Below are positions 19,249 through 26,979 of a stretch of DNA of 64,000 bases, in pieces. Position 1 is the stretch's first letter; every line of letters starts with the position of its first letter. The notes below the pieces were generated by a model. That model had not been told where the DNA came from. It worked only from the letters and a program-made list of their open reading frames with translations, and did not search any database. The translations under genes and the position numbers were made by a program. Origin of the DNA: Hydrogenovibrio kuenenii DSM 12350 (GTDB lineage Bacteria; Pseudomonadota; Gammaproteobacteria; Thiomicrospirales; Thiomicrospiraceae); NCBI RefSeq assembly GCF_000526715.1, contig NZ_JAGP01000001.1, forward strand, positions 1,364,001 to 1,428,000, read 5' to 3'.

Positions 19249-20166
19249 ATGTCTGAACAATTTGATCGAATTCATTCGCACATTGAAGCGATTGCTAATG
19301 CTATGCCCGACCCAATTTTTGTAATGGGGCAAGATGGCACTTACCTCGATGTTATTGGTGGAAGTGACCGATCGCTTTATGCAGACGCTCATCCTCTTAT
19401 CGGTAAAAAATATCACGATGTTCTGCCAGAAAAAATGGCTGAACGTTTTCTCAAAGTGGTTAGAAAGTCGATTGCCAGCAATTACCTTCAAGAAATTGAA
19501 TATCAACTGGCGGATGAGGAAGTTGACGGCATTGAGTCAGAACGTGCCTCAGAAGGTCAATGGTATGAAGCAAGAGTTTACCCACTAAACTCTGATGTAT
19601 ATGACCAACCCGCTGTTATCTGGCTTGCAATCAATATCACCAGCCGTAAACACATGGAAGAACAAATCGAACATTTATCTTCCAACGACCCTCTAACCAA
19701 TCTATATAACCGCGATTACTTCCTTAACATTGTCGATGAAGAAGTCAATAAAGCACAATTAAACAACCGCCCTCTTTCCATGGCAAAAATCAACCTAGAC
19801 TGTTTCAAGCGTATAACAGATGCTTTTGGACACGAAATGGGTGACAAAGCTATTTTAATGGCCTCTCACGCGATTAAAAACGTGGTTGGTGATCTTGGAT
19901 ATATTGGCCGCCTAAGCTGTGACCAATTTATGTTTGTATTACCTGATGTAAAATCAGTTGATGCTTTCCGCATCACCAAACTTGCACAAGAAACCATTTC
20001 TGCACAAAGAATCAAACTGGATGATGGCGAAACTACTTGTTTAACCAGTCATGCAGGTGTCACTGAGATGCGCGCGGAGACTGAAAACAGCCAAATCCTA
20101 TTTAAACGTGTTAACAAAGCGATTAAAGCACTAGAAGGGACAAGGGAAATTACAAAAACCATGTAA
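19249..20166 (+). CDS. PAS-GGDEF protein with degenerate active site
   Basis: 305 residues: a PAS-like sensor (about 10-135), then a diguanylate-cyclase fold (about 140-300; LSSNDPLTNLYNRDYF, INLDCFKRITDAFGHEMGD). The catalytic loop that should read R-x-GGDEF is RLSCDQF, so both glycines and the glutamate are replaced and cyclase activity is unlikely. No inhibitory RxxD is evident five residues upstream. It probably serves as a sensor or c-di-GMP/protein-binding module (inference). No transmembrane segment. Lies 59 bases after ettA with no terminator between. Confidence 0.85.
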   Translation: MSEQFDRIHSHIEAIANAMPDPIFVMGQDGTYLDVIGGSDRSLYADAHPLIGKKYHDVLPEKMAERFLKVVRKSIASNYLQEIEYQLADEEVDGIESERASEGQWYEARVYPLNSDVYDQPAVIWLAINITSRKHMEEQIEHLSSNDPLTNLYNRDYFLNIVDEEVNKAQLNNRPLSMAKINLDCFKRITDAFGHEMGDKAILMASHAIKNVVGDLGYIGRLSCDQFMFVLPDVKSVDAFRITKLAQETISAQRIKLDDGETTCLTSHAGVTEMRAETENSQILFKRVNKAIKALEGTREITKTM

Positions 20167-20186
20167 TTACACCTTTAATTACAGAC

Positions 20187-20227
20187 AAAAAAGCCCCGTT
20201 TTGATTCTCACAAAACGGGGCTTTTTT
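20187..20227. terminator. Bidirectional terminator between the GGDEF gene and fur
   Basis: A 17-bp perfect stem centred on GCCCCGTTTTG / CAAAACGGGGC, with A- and T-runs at both ends (20187-20203 / 20211-20227). Serves the two convergent genes. Confidence 0.9.
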
Positions 20228-20249
20228 ATTTCAAGGTAAAAGGTAAGAG

Positions 20250-20654
20250 TTATTCTTTCAGAGTACCGTAAATTACCAAAGAGTGACTGGCCAGCTCATA
20301 ACCTTTTTCTTTTGCAATTTCTTGAATACGTTCTTCAATGACCGGGTCAACAAATTCTTTTACTCTACCCGTCTTAATGCAAACTAAATGATCGTGGTTA
20401 TCTCCAGTATCTAACTCAAACACTGAAATATTGTTTTCAAAATTTAAACGTCTAACAATGCCAGCCTGTTCAAACTGAGTCAATACGCGGTAAACCGTTG
20501 CTAAACCAACTTCTTCACCCTGCTCAATCAATATCTTATAAACGTCTTCAGCAGTTAAGTGGTGTTGTTCGCTTTGTGTTTCAAGAATTTCCAAAACCTT
20601 CAAGCGCGGAAGCGTAACTTTTAACCCAACTTTTTTTAACTCTGCACTACTCAT
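20250..20654 (-). CDS. fur: Ferric uptake regulator Fur
   Basis: Iron-responsive repressor of siderophore and iron-uptake genes. 134 residues: winged helix (about 1-85; KVTLPRLKVLEILE, GLATVYRVLTQFEQAG), then the dimerisation/metal domain. Metal ligands visible: HHLTAEDVY, E/D in VFELDTGDNHDHLVC, and the C-terminal SHSLVIYG. The CxxC seen in E. coli Fur is CIKT here, so the second structural-zinc cysteine is absent, as in several other gammaproteobacterial Fur proteins. Divergent from bamE, a widely conserved arrangement. Confidence 0.95.
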   Translation of the reverse strand: MSSAELKKVGLKVTLPRLKVLEILETQSEQHHLTAEDVYKILIEQGEEVGLATVYRVLTQFEQAGIVRRLNFENNISVFELDTGDNHDHLVCIKTGRVKEFVDPVIEERIQEIAKEKGYELASHSLVIYGTLKE

Positions 20655-20699
20655 AAGACTAATCTACCTTAATCATATTTAATTCACTCATTAAAGCGG

Positions 20700-20705
20700 T
20701 ATAAT
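20700..20705 (+). promoter_or_regulatory. Probable -10 element for bamE
   Basis: TATAAT 30 bases before the bamE ATG in the 81-base fur/bamE divergent spacer. The -35 is weak. I found no convincing 19-bp Fur box in this spacer. Confidence 0.4.
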
Positions 20706-20735
20706 AAACGAAATTCACTTTTAAGATAAACAAAG

Positions 20736-21107
20736 ATGCGAATCATTTGCAAAAAAAACCTTTTTAAATCTGCCTTTCGTCAGCTCATACTAGTAAGTGC
20801 AATAGCTTCAGTGCTAAGTGGCTGCTCAGTATTTAAACCATACAAAGCGCCAATTACACAAGGTACGGTTATCAACCAAGAAGCCATGAACTTACTTCAG
20901 CCAGGCTTAACCATGGGGCAAGTTCAACAACTTCTAGGGCCACCACTTGGTCAGGATCCTTACAACCCAAGACATTGGGAATATGTTTTCTATACTACAG
21001 ATAAAACATTTCAACCAGATGCTGTAAAACACCTTATCGTTAACTTTGATAGTGACGCTTATCTGGAAAACTGGAAGGTTGTTAAAAAGTCCGCCAAAAA
21101 AGGATAA
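20736..21107 (+). CDS. bamE: Outer-membrane assembly lipoprotein BamE
   Basis: Accessory lipoprotein of the BAM complex that inserts beta-barrels into the outer membrane. 123 residues with a type II signal peptide: a positively charged N-terminus, a hydrophobic stretch and lipobox LSGC with Cys30 as the lipidated residue. The SmpA/OmlA domain follows (TQGTVINQEAMNLLQPGL in part, QVQQLLGPPL, HWEYVFYT). Start ATG 20736. Confidence 0.94.
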   Translation: MRIICKKNLFKSAFRQLILVSAIASVLSGCSVFKPYKAPITQGTVINQEAMNLLQPGLTMGQVQQLLGPPLGQDPYNPRHWEYVFYTTDKTFQPDAVKHLIVNFDSDAYLENWKVVKKSAKKG

Positions 21108-21122
21108 AACTCCAGATTTAGC

Positions 21123-21410
21123 TCAAGAGCGAGTTTTTGACTCGCTTCTTTCCTCTTGCACTTTTTGTCTACGTCTATCTCTTGGGTCAGCCTTTAGTGG
21201 ACGATAAACCTCTATCCTATCGCCATCTTTCAATACAGTTTCCATCGTCACAAGTTGTGCAAAAATGCCCACTTTATCAATTGATAGACTAGGAACTTCT
21301 TTTAGAAGCTTCGATTGTTGCAATGCTTGCTCTACGGTTGTACCCTCTTCGACCTCTTGAGCGAAAAGATACTGTTTTTCCGGTAACGCGTAAGCAACTT
21401 CTATTTTCAT
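21123..21410 (-). CDS. rnfH: RnfH-family ubiquitin-like protein
   Basis: A 95-residue small protein of the RnfH/YfjF family (beta-grasp fold), recognised from KIEVAYALPEKQYL, GTTVEQALQQSKLL, VGIFAQLVTMETVLKDGDRIEVYRPL (cited in parts) and the terminal LKADPRDRRRQK. Role not firmly known. It lies 5 bases after ratA and is almost always paired with it. No rnf electron-transport genes are nearby. Confidence 0.9.
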   Translation of the reverse strand: MKIEVAYALPEKQYLFAQEVEEGTTVEQALQQSKLLKEVPSLSIDKVGIFAQLVTMETVLKDGDRIEVYRPLKADPRDRRRQKVQEERSESKTRS

Positions 21411-21415
21411 AATCT

Positions 21416-21847
21416 CTATCCGTAAATCTGTTTAGCACGTTCGCAAAAAGACTGCACCATCGTTGAAGCTATTTGTTCAAAAACCGCACCCAACGCTGCT
21501 TTTAACAATGGGTGACTTACTTCAAACGCCAATTCAAACGTAATTTTGCACGCACGCTCGTCTAATACTTTAAATACCCACTCACCTGCCAAATGGCTAA
21601 ATGGGCCTTCAACCAATTGCATCTTAATACTTTCACCGGGTTTCAATGTATTCTGAGTCACAAATGTCTGTTTTAATCCAGCTTTAGCAATGGTCACGCT
21701 TGCTACCATCATCGTTTCATTCGACTCAATTACTTCAGAGCCACCGCACCAGGGTAAAAATTCTGGGTAGGCTGCCACATCATTGACGATATTGTAGACT
21801 TCTAGCGCTGAATAAGGGAGCAACGCAGAACGGATAATTTTTTTCAT
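21416..21847 (-). CDS. ratA: RatA/Coq10-type START-domain protein
   Basis: A 143-residue polyketide cyclase/START-like protein of the RatA (YfjG) family: [20 protein letters not shown] (in part), [22 protein letters not shown] and the C-terminal [11 protein letters not shown]. Homologues are described as a ribosome-association toxin in E. coli and as ubiquinone-binding Coq10-like proteins elsewhere; the sequence does not decide between them. Divergent from smpB with a very short spacer, and followed by rnfH, the standard order. Confidence 0.92.
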   Translation of the reverse strand: MKKIIRSALLPYSALEVYNIVNDVAAYPEFLPWCGGSEVIESNETMMVASVTIAKAGLKQTFVTQNTLKPGESIKMQLVEGPFSHLAGEWVFKVLDERACKITFELAFEVSHPLLKAALGAVFEQIASTMVQSFCERAKQIYG

Positions 21848-21867
21848 TGTTAAGGCACAAGATTCGC

Positions 21868-21873
21868 TATAAT
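21868..21873 (+). promoter_or_regulatory. Consensus -10 element very close to the smpB start
   Basis: TATAAT at 21868-21873, only nine bases before the smpB ATG. Initiation 6-8 bases downstream would yield an almost leaderless message. The -35 is poor (TTGTTA at 15-bp spacing). Confidence 0.45.
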
Positions 21874-21882
21874 TCGCAGATT

Positions 21883-22359
21883 ATGGCAAAAAAGAAGAAG
21901 CAAAACAATTCCAACTCCATTACCGTCAACAAAAAGGCGCGTTTTGAGTACTTTATCGAAGAAGAGCACGAAGCTGGCTTGGCACTGGAAGGTTGGGAAG
22001 TTAAAAGTCTGAGACAAGGCAAAGTCCAAATAAACGAAAGCTATATTCTACTAAAGAATAACGAAGCTTGGTTGTTTGGTGCGTTAATTACACCACTTAT
22101 TACCGCCTCAACTCACACTACTCATGACCCACTGCGATTAAGAAAGCTATTAATGCATCGTCGTGAGATAGACCGCTTGATAGGATTAATTGACCAAAAA
22201 GGCTTTACGCTAATTCCATTAAACCTGCACTGGTCTAAAGGAAAGGTAAAAATTTCCATTGGGCTGGCTAAAGGTAAAAAACTTCACGACAAACGGGCAA
22301 CCGAAAAAGAGCGTGATTGGAACAGAGAAAAACAACGCCTCTTGAAAGTTCATATTTAG
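21883..22359 (+). CDS. smpB: SsrA-binding protein SmpB
   Basis: Binds tmRNA and delivers it to stalled ribosomes in trans-translation. I start at ATG 21883 ([11 protein letters not shown]), giving 158 residues; the longer frame from 21847 adds 12 residues that do not fit the family. Motifs: [24 protein letters not shown] (in parts), [10 protein letters not shown] and a basic C-terminal tail ending RLLKVHI. There is no clear Shine-Dalgarno before the chosen ATG. The tmRNA gene lies 143 bases downstream. Confidence 0.95.
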   Translation: MAKKKKQNNSNSITVNKKARFEYFIEEEHEAGLALEGWEVKSLRQGKVQINESYILLKNNEAWLFGALITPLITASTHTTHDPLRLRKLLMHRREIDRLIGLIDQKGFTLIPLNLHWSKGKVKISIGLAKGKKLHDKRATEKERDWNREKQRLLKVHI

Positions 22360-22406
22360 TCCCTATATACCTTCTGAAAAGATAAACAACGCGCTATTGA
22401 GCGTAA

Positions 22407-22415
22407 TGATATAAT
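22407..22415 (+). promoter_or_regulatory. Probable extended -10 promoter of ssrA
   Basis: TGA-TATAAT, a consensus -10 with TGn extension. The start site would be near 22422, leaving a ~80-base 5' leader for RNase P to remove. That leader would contain copy 3 of the 17-bp motif. Confidence 0.5.
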
Positions 22416-22457
22416 TAAGACCTTATTTTAAACACTTCTGCTACGAAGGACTAATAC

Positions 22458-22474
22458 CCAGCCTGGCAGATTTT
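22458..22474 (+). repeat. Dispersed 17-bp motif, copy 3 (smpB-ssrA spacer)
   Basis: Exact CCAGCCTGGCAGATTTT, preceded by C, 28 bases before the mature tmRNA 5' end. Confidence 0.85.
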
Positions 22475-22502
22475 GACACCGTTTAATCATATAACCAAAT
22501 TC

Positions 22503-22858
22503 GGGGATGCACTGGTTTCGACGGGGAGTACAAAGTTTAAAATGCATGCCGTGCCTGAATGATGCACGTAAATCTTAGTTCAATTTGTTATAGTTGCAAA
22601 CGACGATAACTACGCTCTAGCGGCTTAATCCCGCTAGTGCAGCCTAGGCCAGTTGTTCGTGGCCCCTAGTGCTGTATCGACTTACACGGAACCGCTGTTG
22701 GTATGTGTTTGGATATTAACAGTTAAACTTTACAAACTCGCTTGACGTGATCCCTGCTGGTCGGGCAACGTTTAGGTTAAATTAGTAGACCAAATAAGCA
22801 TGTAGATTTTTAGATGGAGGCTTTACGGACGGCGGTTCGACTCCGCCCATCTCCACCA
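22503..22858 (+). ncRNA. ssrA: Transfer-messenger RNA (tmRNA)
   Basis: One-piece tmRNA of 356 bases. The 5' end GGGGATGCACTGGTTTCGAC pairs with the 3' tRNA-like end, which carries the T-arm GGTTCGACTCC and an encoded CCA (22856-22858). The tag reading frame is at 22596-22628: resume codon GCA, then AAC GAC GAT AAC TAC GCT CTA GCG GCT and stop TAA, giving tag ANDDNYALAA. Several GC-rich pseudoknot-like inverted repeats follow the tag. Adjacent to its partner gene smpB. Confidence 0.97.
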
Positions 22859-22863
22859 ACACC

Positions 22864-22902
22864 AAAGCGGCTAACGGTAATGACTGTTAGCCGCTTTTTT
22901 TA
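22864..22902 (+). terminator. Rho-independent terminator of ssrA
   Basis: A 12-bp perfect stem AAAGCGGCTAAC / GTTAGCCGCTTT (22864-22875 / 22886-22897) followed by a T-run. Confidence 0.9.
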
Positions 22903-22955
22903 TACCTTCCCAATAAATACAAATAAATATCGAACTTCAGCACTGGAAAAAACTG

Positions 22956-24191
22956 TCATATTTCTGGTGGTATATAAGGGTTAACCGCAAACTTATGATC
23001 AAACCTTCCAACTGTTTTCCTTCTCACAAATAAAATGCTTGGTGCAATAATTAGTGAAACCGCTGCAACCATAAATGCCCATTGGCTACCAAAATGTTCA
23101 GCTATTAAAGGAGCAGAAAAAGGCGCGATAACACCTGAAAACCAACGCACAAAATTATAGCCAGCTGAAGCTACATGTTTTTCTACACCTGAAACTTCTA
23201 ATGCCATTTCTGTGTAAACCGTATTACAAATACCAATGAGGGCACCTGAAAGAATCACGGCAACAATAATGTCTGTTTTGCTTCCAAATGCAATTACCAA
23301 CAACAGAACACTAAATACGGCCAAAACAGTAAACAAAATTTGCAGTCCACTAAAACGTATTTGTAATTTAGGAGCAATAATGACAGAAAACACCGCCAGC
23401 AAAAGACCCCAACCAAAAAAGATCATCCCTACTGAGTGGGCAGACATGTCCAACACAAAAGGTACAAATGCCAAAACGGTAAAAAAAGCATAGTTGTAGA
23501 AAAATGCGCTAGAAGCAGTTGTCAATAAACCCGCATGTCCTAATGCTCTTATCGGGTCTAGAACCGATGTTTTCTTTACTGGGATAGGTTGTTTGGGCAA
23601 CCATAGCCAAATGGCGACAAATCCAATCGTCATCAAAATAGCTGTGCCAAAAAAAGGGTAACGCCAAGAATGAGCTCCTAAAAATGCGCCTAATAAAGGA
23701 CCTGCAGAAATGCCAAGACCTAATGCGGATTCGTACATCAAAATAGCGGCAACGGTTCCACCGCGAGACGCGGCAACAATCACTGACAAAGCGGTAACCA
23801 CAAACAATGCATTACCAAAGCCCCACCCCGCTCTAAAGCTAACCAACTCAGCAACACTAGAAGACAGCCCTGACAGCGCGGAAAAGACAATAATAAAAAA
23901 TGCGCCCAGTAATAATGTCTTCCTGCCTCCTAAGCGGCTGGATATAAACCCTGTAAAAATCATCATGACCGAGGTAACAAAGAAGTAGCTGGTAAACAAT
24001 AATGAAACTTGAGTAAGTGTTGCGCTTAATCCTTTAGAAATTGACGTGAGAATGGGATCAACTAAGCCGATAGACATGAAACCAACTACTGCGGCAAATG
24101 CAGTTGCCCAAACCGCTTTGGGTTGATCAAGAAAATTAGGAGTATGAAAAGCTTTTGAAGTTGAAGAATTTTGTGACATATCATTTTGCAC
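22956..24191 (-). CDS. MFS transporter, drug-efflux-like
   Basis: A 411-residue inner-membrane protein with about 12 hydrophobic helices. Major-facilitator motif A appears between helices 2 and 3 (FISSRLGGRKTLLLG), and the proline/glycine-rich motif C near GLGISAGPLLGAFLG suggests the 12-14 TMS antiporter group. Substrate unknown. It is divergent from a MarR-family regulator whose probable operator lies between the two genes, the usual layout for a substrate-inducible efflux pump (inference). Confidence 0.88.
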   Translation of the reverse strand: MQNDMSQNSSTSKAFHTPNFLDQPKAVWATAFAAVVGFMSIGLVDPILTSISKGLSATLTQVSLLFTSYFFVTSVMMIFTGFISSRLGGRKTLLLGAFFIIVFSALSGLSSSVAELVSFRAGWGFGNALFVVTALSVIVAASRGGTVAAILMYESALGLGISAGPLLGAFLGAHSWRYPFFGTAILMTIGFVAIWLWLPKQPIPVKKTSVLDPIRALGHAGLLTTASSAFFYNYAFFTVLAFVPFVLDMSAHSVGMIFFGWGLLLAVFSVIIAPKLQIRFSGLQILFTVLAVFSVLLLVIAFGSKTDIIVAVILSGALIGICNTVYTEMALEVSGVEKHVASAGYNFVRWFSGVIAPFSAPLIAEHFGSQWAFMVAAVSLIIAPSILFVRRKTVGRFDHKFAVNPYIPPEI

Positions 24192-24200
24192 TATAAATAA

Positions 24201-24213
24201 CTGTATAATACAG
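24201..24213. promoter_or_regulatory. Candidate MarR operator overlapping a -10 element
   Basis: Perfect palindrome CTGTAT-A-ATACAG in the MFS/marR divergent spacer. It contains TATAAT (24204-24209), so a dimer bound here would block the marR-side promoter and probably the MFS promoter too. Confidence 0.5.
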
Positions 24214-24311
24214 ATTATATATTTTTAGTGTGTATTCAACAATATTATTCCGAAAAGTTTTTGGTATATTTCATCTATAATCTCAACAACCAACAACTCA
24301 AAGGAACCGTT

Positions 24312-24755
24312 TTGACTCCTGATAAATATTTGTCTGCTGAAAAACTTGAAAAAGAAATGGCCCTTCTTATGCGCTTGCTTGAAGCGCTGAATAGGCGCCG
24401 TAACTATCCTTTGGAGCGCTCACATTATTTACTTTTGCTACAAGTTCAAACTGAGGCAAAAAAGATCAATGACCTTGCGAATACCTTAGCGTTGGATGGG
24501 ACAACGGTTACACGCCAAGTAACCGCAATGCAACAAAGTGGCTTAGTCGTAAAAAAAGCCGATCTAACTGATCGTCGTATTACTTGGGTGTCTGCTACAG
24601 ATAAAGGGATAAAGCTCGCAACAGAAATGCGCGAGATACGTATTCAACGAATTGATGAAATGCTTAAAGATTGGACAACAGAAGAAAAAGAGGCATTTTC
24701 CGGTATGTTAAACCGTTGCAACCAGTCTTTGTACAATCGTCTGGCTGAAATATAG
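24312..24755 (+). CDS. MarR-family transcriptional regulator
   Basis: Winged-helix dimeric regulator, 147 residues from TTG 24312, which has AAGGA at good spacing. A longer frame from GTG 24228 adds 28 residues that are hydrophobic and unlike MarR N-termini, and its start lies only 19 bases from a -10 element; I rate it less likely. Family features: LERSHYLLLLQVQ, the recognition region LANTLALDGTTVTRQVTAMQQSGLV and wing KKADLTDRRITWVSATDKG (cited in parts). Probably autoregulates and controls the divergent MFS gene. A motif copy and a terminator follow the stop. Confidence 0.88.
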   Translation: MTPDKYLSAEKLEKEMALLMRLLEALNRRRNYPLERSHYLLLLQVQTEAKKINDLANTLALDGTTVTRQVTAMQQSGLVVKKADLTDRRITWVSATDKGIKLATEMREIRIQRIDEMLKDWTTEEKEAFSGMLNRCNQSLYNRLAEI

Positions 24756-24761
24756 TTCACC

Positions 24762-24778
24762 CCAGACTGGCAGATTTT
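24762..24778 (+). repeat. Dispersed 17-bp motif, copy 4 (after marR)
   Basis: CCAGACTGGCAGATTTT, one mismatch to the consensus (A for C at position 5), preceded by C. It lies 6 bases after the marR stop and about 20 before the terminator. Confidence 0.75.
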
Positions 24779-24798
24779 AATGGTTTGGTTTAGATAAT

Positions 24799-24824
24799 AA
24801 AAAAGCGGCAAATGCCGCTTTTTT
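24799..24824. terminator. Bidirectional terminator between marR and fliN
   Basis: AAAAAAGCGG / CCGCTTTTTT perfect stem with a small loop, flanked by A- and T-runs; it serves the convergent genes. It also marks the end of the long flagellar operon, before any fliO or fliP. Confidence 0.88.
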
Positions 24825-24841
24825 GAGAAGATTGCTTAGAG

Positions 24842-25315
24842 TTACTTAAGCTTTTTGATACGTTCTTGTGGACTTACTACGTCTGTTAAACGAACACCAA
24901 ACTTATCATTAATCACCACAACTTCACCATGAGCAATCAAAGTTCCGTTCACTAATAAATCCAACGGTTCACCAGCTAGGCGATCCATTTCAATAACAGA
25001 ACCCTGCGTATAGGACAGCAAGTTACGAATAGATACTTTGGCACGACCGATTTCTAGTTGTAATGTTACAGGAATATCCAGTAAAACATCTAAATCAACT
25101 TTCTCTCCGCCTTCTCCACGCCCTTTCTCAAGCGCATCAAAAGAAGCTGCGTCAATATCACCTTGCGCACTTGCATCAACTTCTGCTTGCTCAGCTAAAG
25201 CACTTCCCCAAGGATCATCTTCAGCAGATGAGGTTTCACCAGTCGATGAACCTTCAGCGTCAGCTTGTTCTGATAGCGCATCACCCCATGCGCTCATATC
25301 ATCTTCTTCACTCAT
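24842..25315 (-). CDS. fliN: Flagellar motor switch protein FliN
   Basis: C-ring component that binds CheY-P with FliM. 157 residues: an acidic, low-complexity N-terminal ~75 (DDMSAWGDALSEQ, repeated DPWGSALAEQ) and a C-terminal SpoA/FliN domain (LDVLLDIPVTLQLEIGRAKV in part, YTQGSVIEMDRLAGEPLDL in part, GVRLTDVVSPQERIKKL). Overlaps the fliM stop by 8 bases, so translation is probably coupled. No fliO-fliP-fliQ-fliR follows; a terminator does. Confidence 0.96.
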   Translation of the reverse strand: MSEEDDMSAWGDALSEQADAEGSSTGETSSAEDDPWGSALAEQAEVDASAQGDIDAASFDALEKGRGEGGEKVDLDVLLDIPVTLQLEIGRAKVSIRNLLSYTQGSVIEMDRLAGEPLDLLVNGTLIAHGEVVVINDKFGVRLTDVVSPQERIKKLK

Positions 25316-26327
25316 CGTACCATTCCTTCATGTTTTCTATCATTTTCTCCGAATAAGCAGGGTGACGAAGAATTTCTTCCACTTTCACCGCTTTTTTATC
25401 ATTGCTTTCACCCAGTTTTCCTTTTAGAAAAGCAATACCCTCGGCTTTAACAGCGACTCTTTCCGGCATTTCAATCGGAATGATGTCTCCTTTTTCCATC
25501 TTCATCAGATCATCCATGTTCATCTTCAGCTCAGCCAAACTAACCGAAATATCAATTTCGATGTTTTTCGCTTCTTCCTTAAGCGTACGAGACCAACGGT
25601 TATCTGATTCACCTTGCAGGTTAGACATCCCTTCTTCAAGTTTGTCTCTAACCGGCTCCAGCATGGCATAAGGCATGACAATATCGACACGACCTTCAAC
25701 ACCTTCAAAGCGAACATTAATCGGACTTACTACGATCATGTCTGTCGCTTCAACAATACTGGCAAACTTCGGATTCATTTCTGAGTGCATGTAATCGATT
25801 TCGATATCCATTACAGGCCCCCAGGCCTTACGCAAGTTTTCGGAAGAAATATCCAAGATACTTCTAACCATACTCATCTCAACAGGGGTATATTCACGCC
25901 CTTCGATCTTAAATGGTAAAAGCCCTGTACCACCAAAATAGATATCCACCGCGGTAAAAATCAATTTCGAATCGAGCGTGAACAGAGACACGCCGTTCAA
26001 AGGATTGATACGGTAAATGTTCAGACTGGTCGGTACAAAAAGGTTTCGAAGATAATCAATCATTTTGATGATTTTCACTTCACCAGCCGTCACCTCAACG
26101 CTCGACATAATCATCTCGTTAAAATGACGCTGAAACCCTCTCGCAAACCGTTCATTGATAATATCCAATGCCGGCAAACGACCACGAACAATTCTTTCTT
26201 GGTTGGTAAAGTCATAGACTTTGGCAGACGTCGCTTCGGAAGCATCATCATCTTCCGTATCAATGTCGCCACCGCCCATACCCCTTAATAGGGCATCGAC
26301 TTCGTCTTGACTTAATATATCTTCCAT
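25308..26327 (-). CDS. fliM: Flagellar motor switch protein FliM
   Basis: C-ring protein and main CheY-P receptor. 339 residues. The N-terminal CheY-binding peptide LSQDEVDALLRG is intact; the middle domain includes RIVRGRLPALDIINERFAR (in part); the C-terminal SpoA domain contains MEKGDIIPIEMPERV. Start ATG 26327, 22 bases after fliL. Confidence 0.97.
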   Translation of the reverse strand: MEDILSQDEVDALLRGMGGGDIDTEDDDASEATSAKVYDFTNQERIVRGRLPALDIINERFARGFQRHFNEMIMSSVEVTAGEVKIIKMIDYLRNLFVPTSLNIYRINPLNGVSLFTLDSKLIFTAVDIYFGGTGLLPFKIEGREYTPVEMSMVRSILDISSENLRKAWGPVMDIEIDYMHSEMNPKFASIVEATDMIVVSPINVRFEGVEGRVDIVMPYAMLEPVRDKLEEGMSNLQGESDNRWSRTLKEEAKNIEIDISVSLAELKMNMDDLMKMEKGDIIPIEMPERVAVKAEGIAFLKGKLGESNDKKAVKVEEILRHPAYSEKMIENMKEWYDE

Positions 26328-26349
26328 TTCTTTAATCCAGTTCTATCTA

Positions 26350-26943
26350 TTACTGCATTACAAAACGATCAAAATAAACTGCTTCTAGCAAATCGGGGAA
26401 AATATTATTTTTTCCTAAATCAGCTTTTGCGATCTTTAAAATTTTATCACCTAAAACCTGTTGACCATTATCTTGGTTCAACTCTGTATAGGTCTGAATT
26501 CTCAGCAGAGCAGTAATGTCATTTCGTAACATAGGACGATAATTTTCTAAATCTTTAACCAACTGCGGATAATGCGTCATAAACTTAATCGTCACGGCTA
26601 AGAATTTAGCTTGTCCTTGTCCTTTAAAATTCACTACGAAAGGCTGCATCGCGAAATATTGCGGTGGAGAACCTGGCTCTGGTGGATCATACTGTTTATA
26701 TTTAGGATCGTAATTTCGTACAACTCCATCCTTAACTTCTTCAGTTTTGCCATTACCGTGCTCAGCAGAAGCATGCTGTTCTTCAGCTTGACTACCACCC
26801 TCATGATTTTTTGATGTCAAAAGAAAAAAGGTTAGTACACCTATACCAATAATCAGCAAGATCATTACCACTAACAAAATGATAATAATGCCTTTACCAC
26901 TACTTTTCTTTTCAGCTGCGCCTTCATTTGCTTCTTCAGCCAT
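26350..26943 (-). CDS. fliL: Flagellar basal-body-associated protein FliL
   Basis: Single-pass inner-membrane protein around the stator. 197 residues with one N-terminal transmembrane helix (about 17-42, IIIILLVVMILLIIGIGVLT in part), a charged linker and a periplasmic stomatin-like domain (FVVNFKGQGQAKFLAVTIKF in part, RNDITALL). It sits between motB and fliM, so stator and FliL genes are directly adjacent here. Confidence 0.93.
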   Translation of the reverse strand: MAEEANEGAAEKKSSGKGIIIILLVVMILLIIGIGVLTFFLLTSKNHEGGSQAEEQHASAEHGNGKTEEVKDGVVRNYDPKYKQYDPPEPGSPPQYFAMQPFVVNFKGQGQAKFLAVTIKFMTHYPQLVKDLENYRPMLRNDITALLRIQTYTELNQDNGQQVLGDKILKIAKADLGKNNIFPDLLEAVYFDRFVMQ

Positions 26944-26979
26944 AGTGCTTTCCCCTAAAAGTTAATATTTCAACCTAAA

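Noticed and set aside
20655-20735. Fur box in the fur/bamE spacer
   Set aside because: Only loose AT-rich resemblance to GATAATGATAATCATTATC; not enough for a call.
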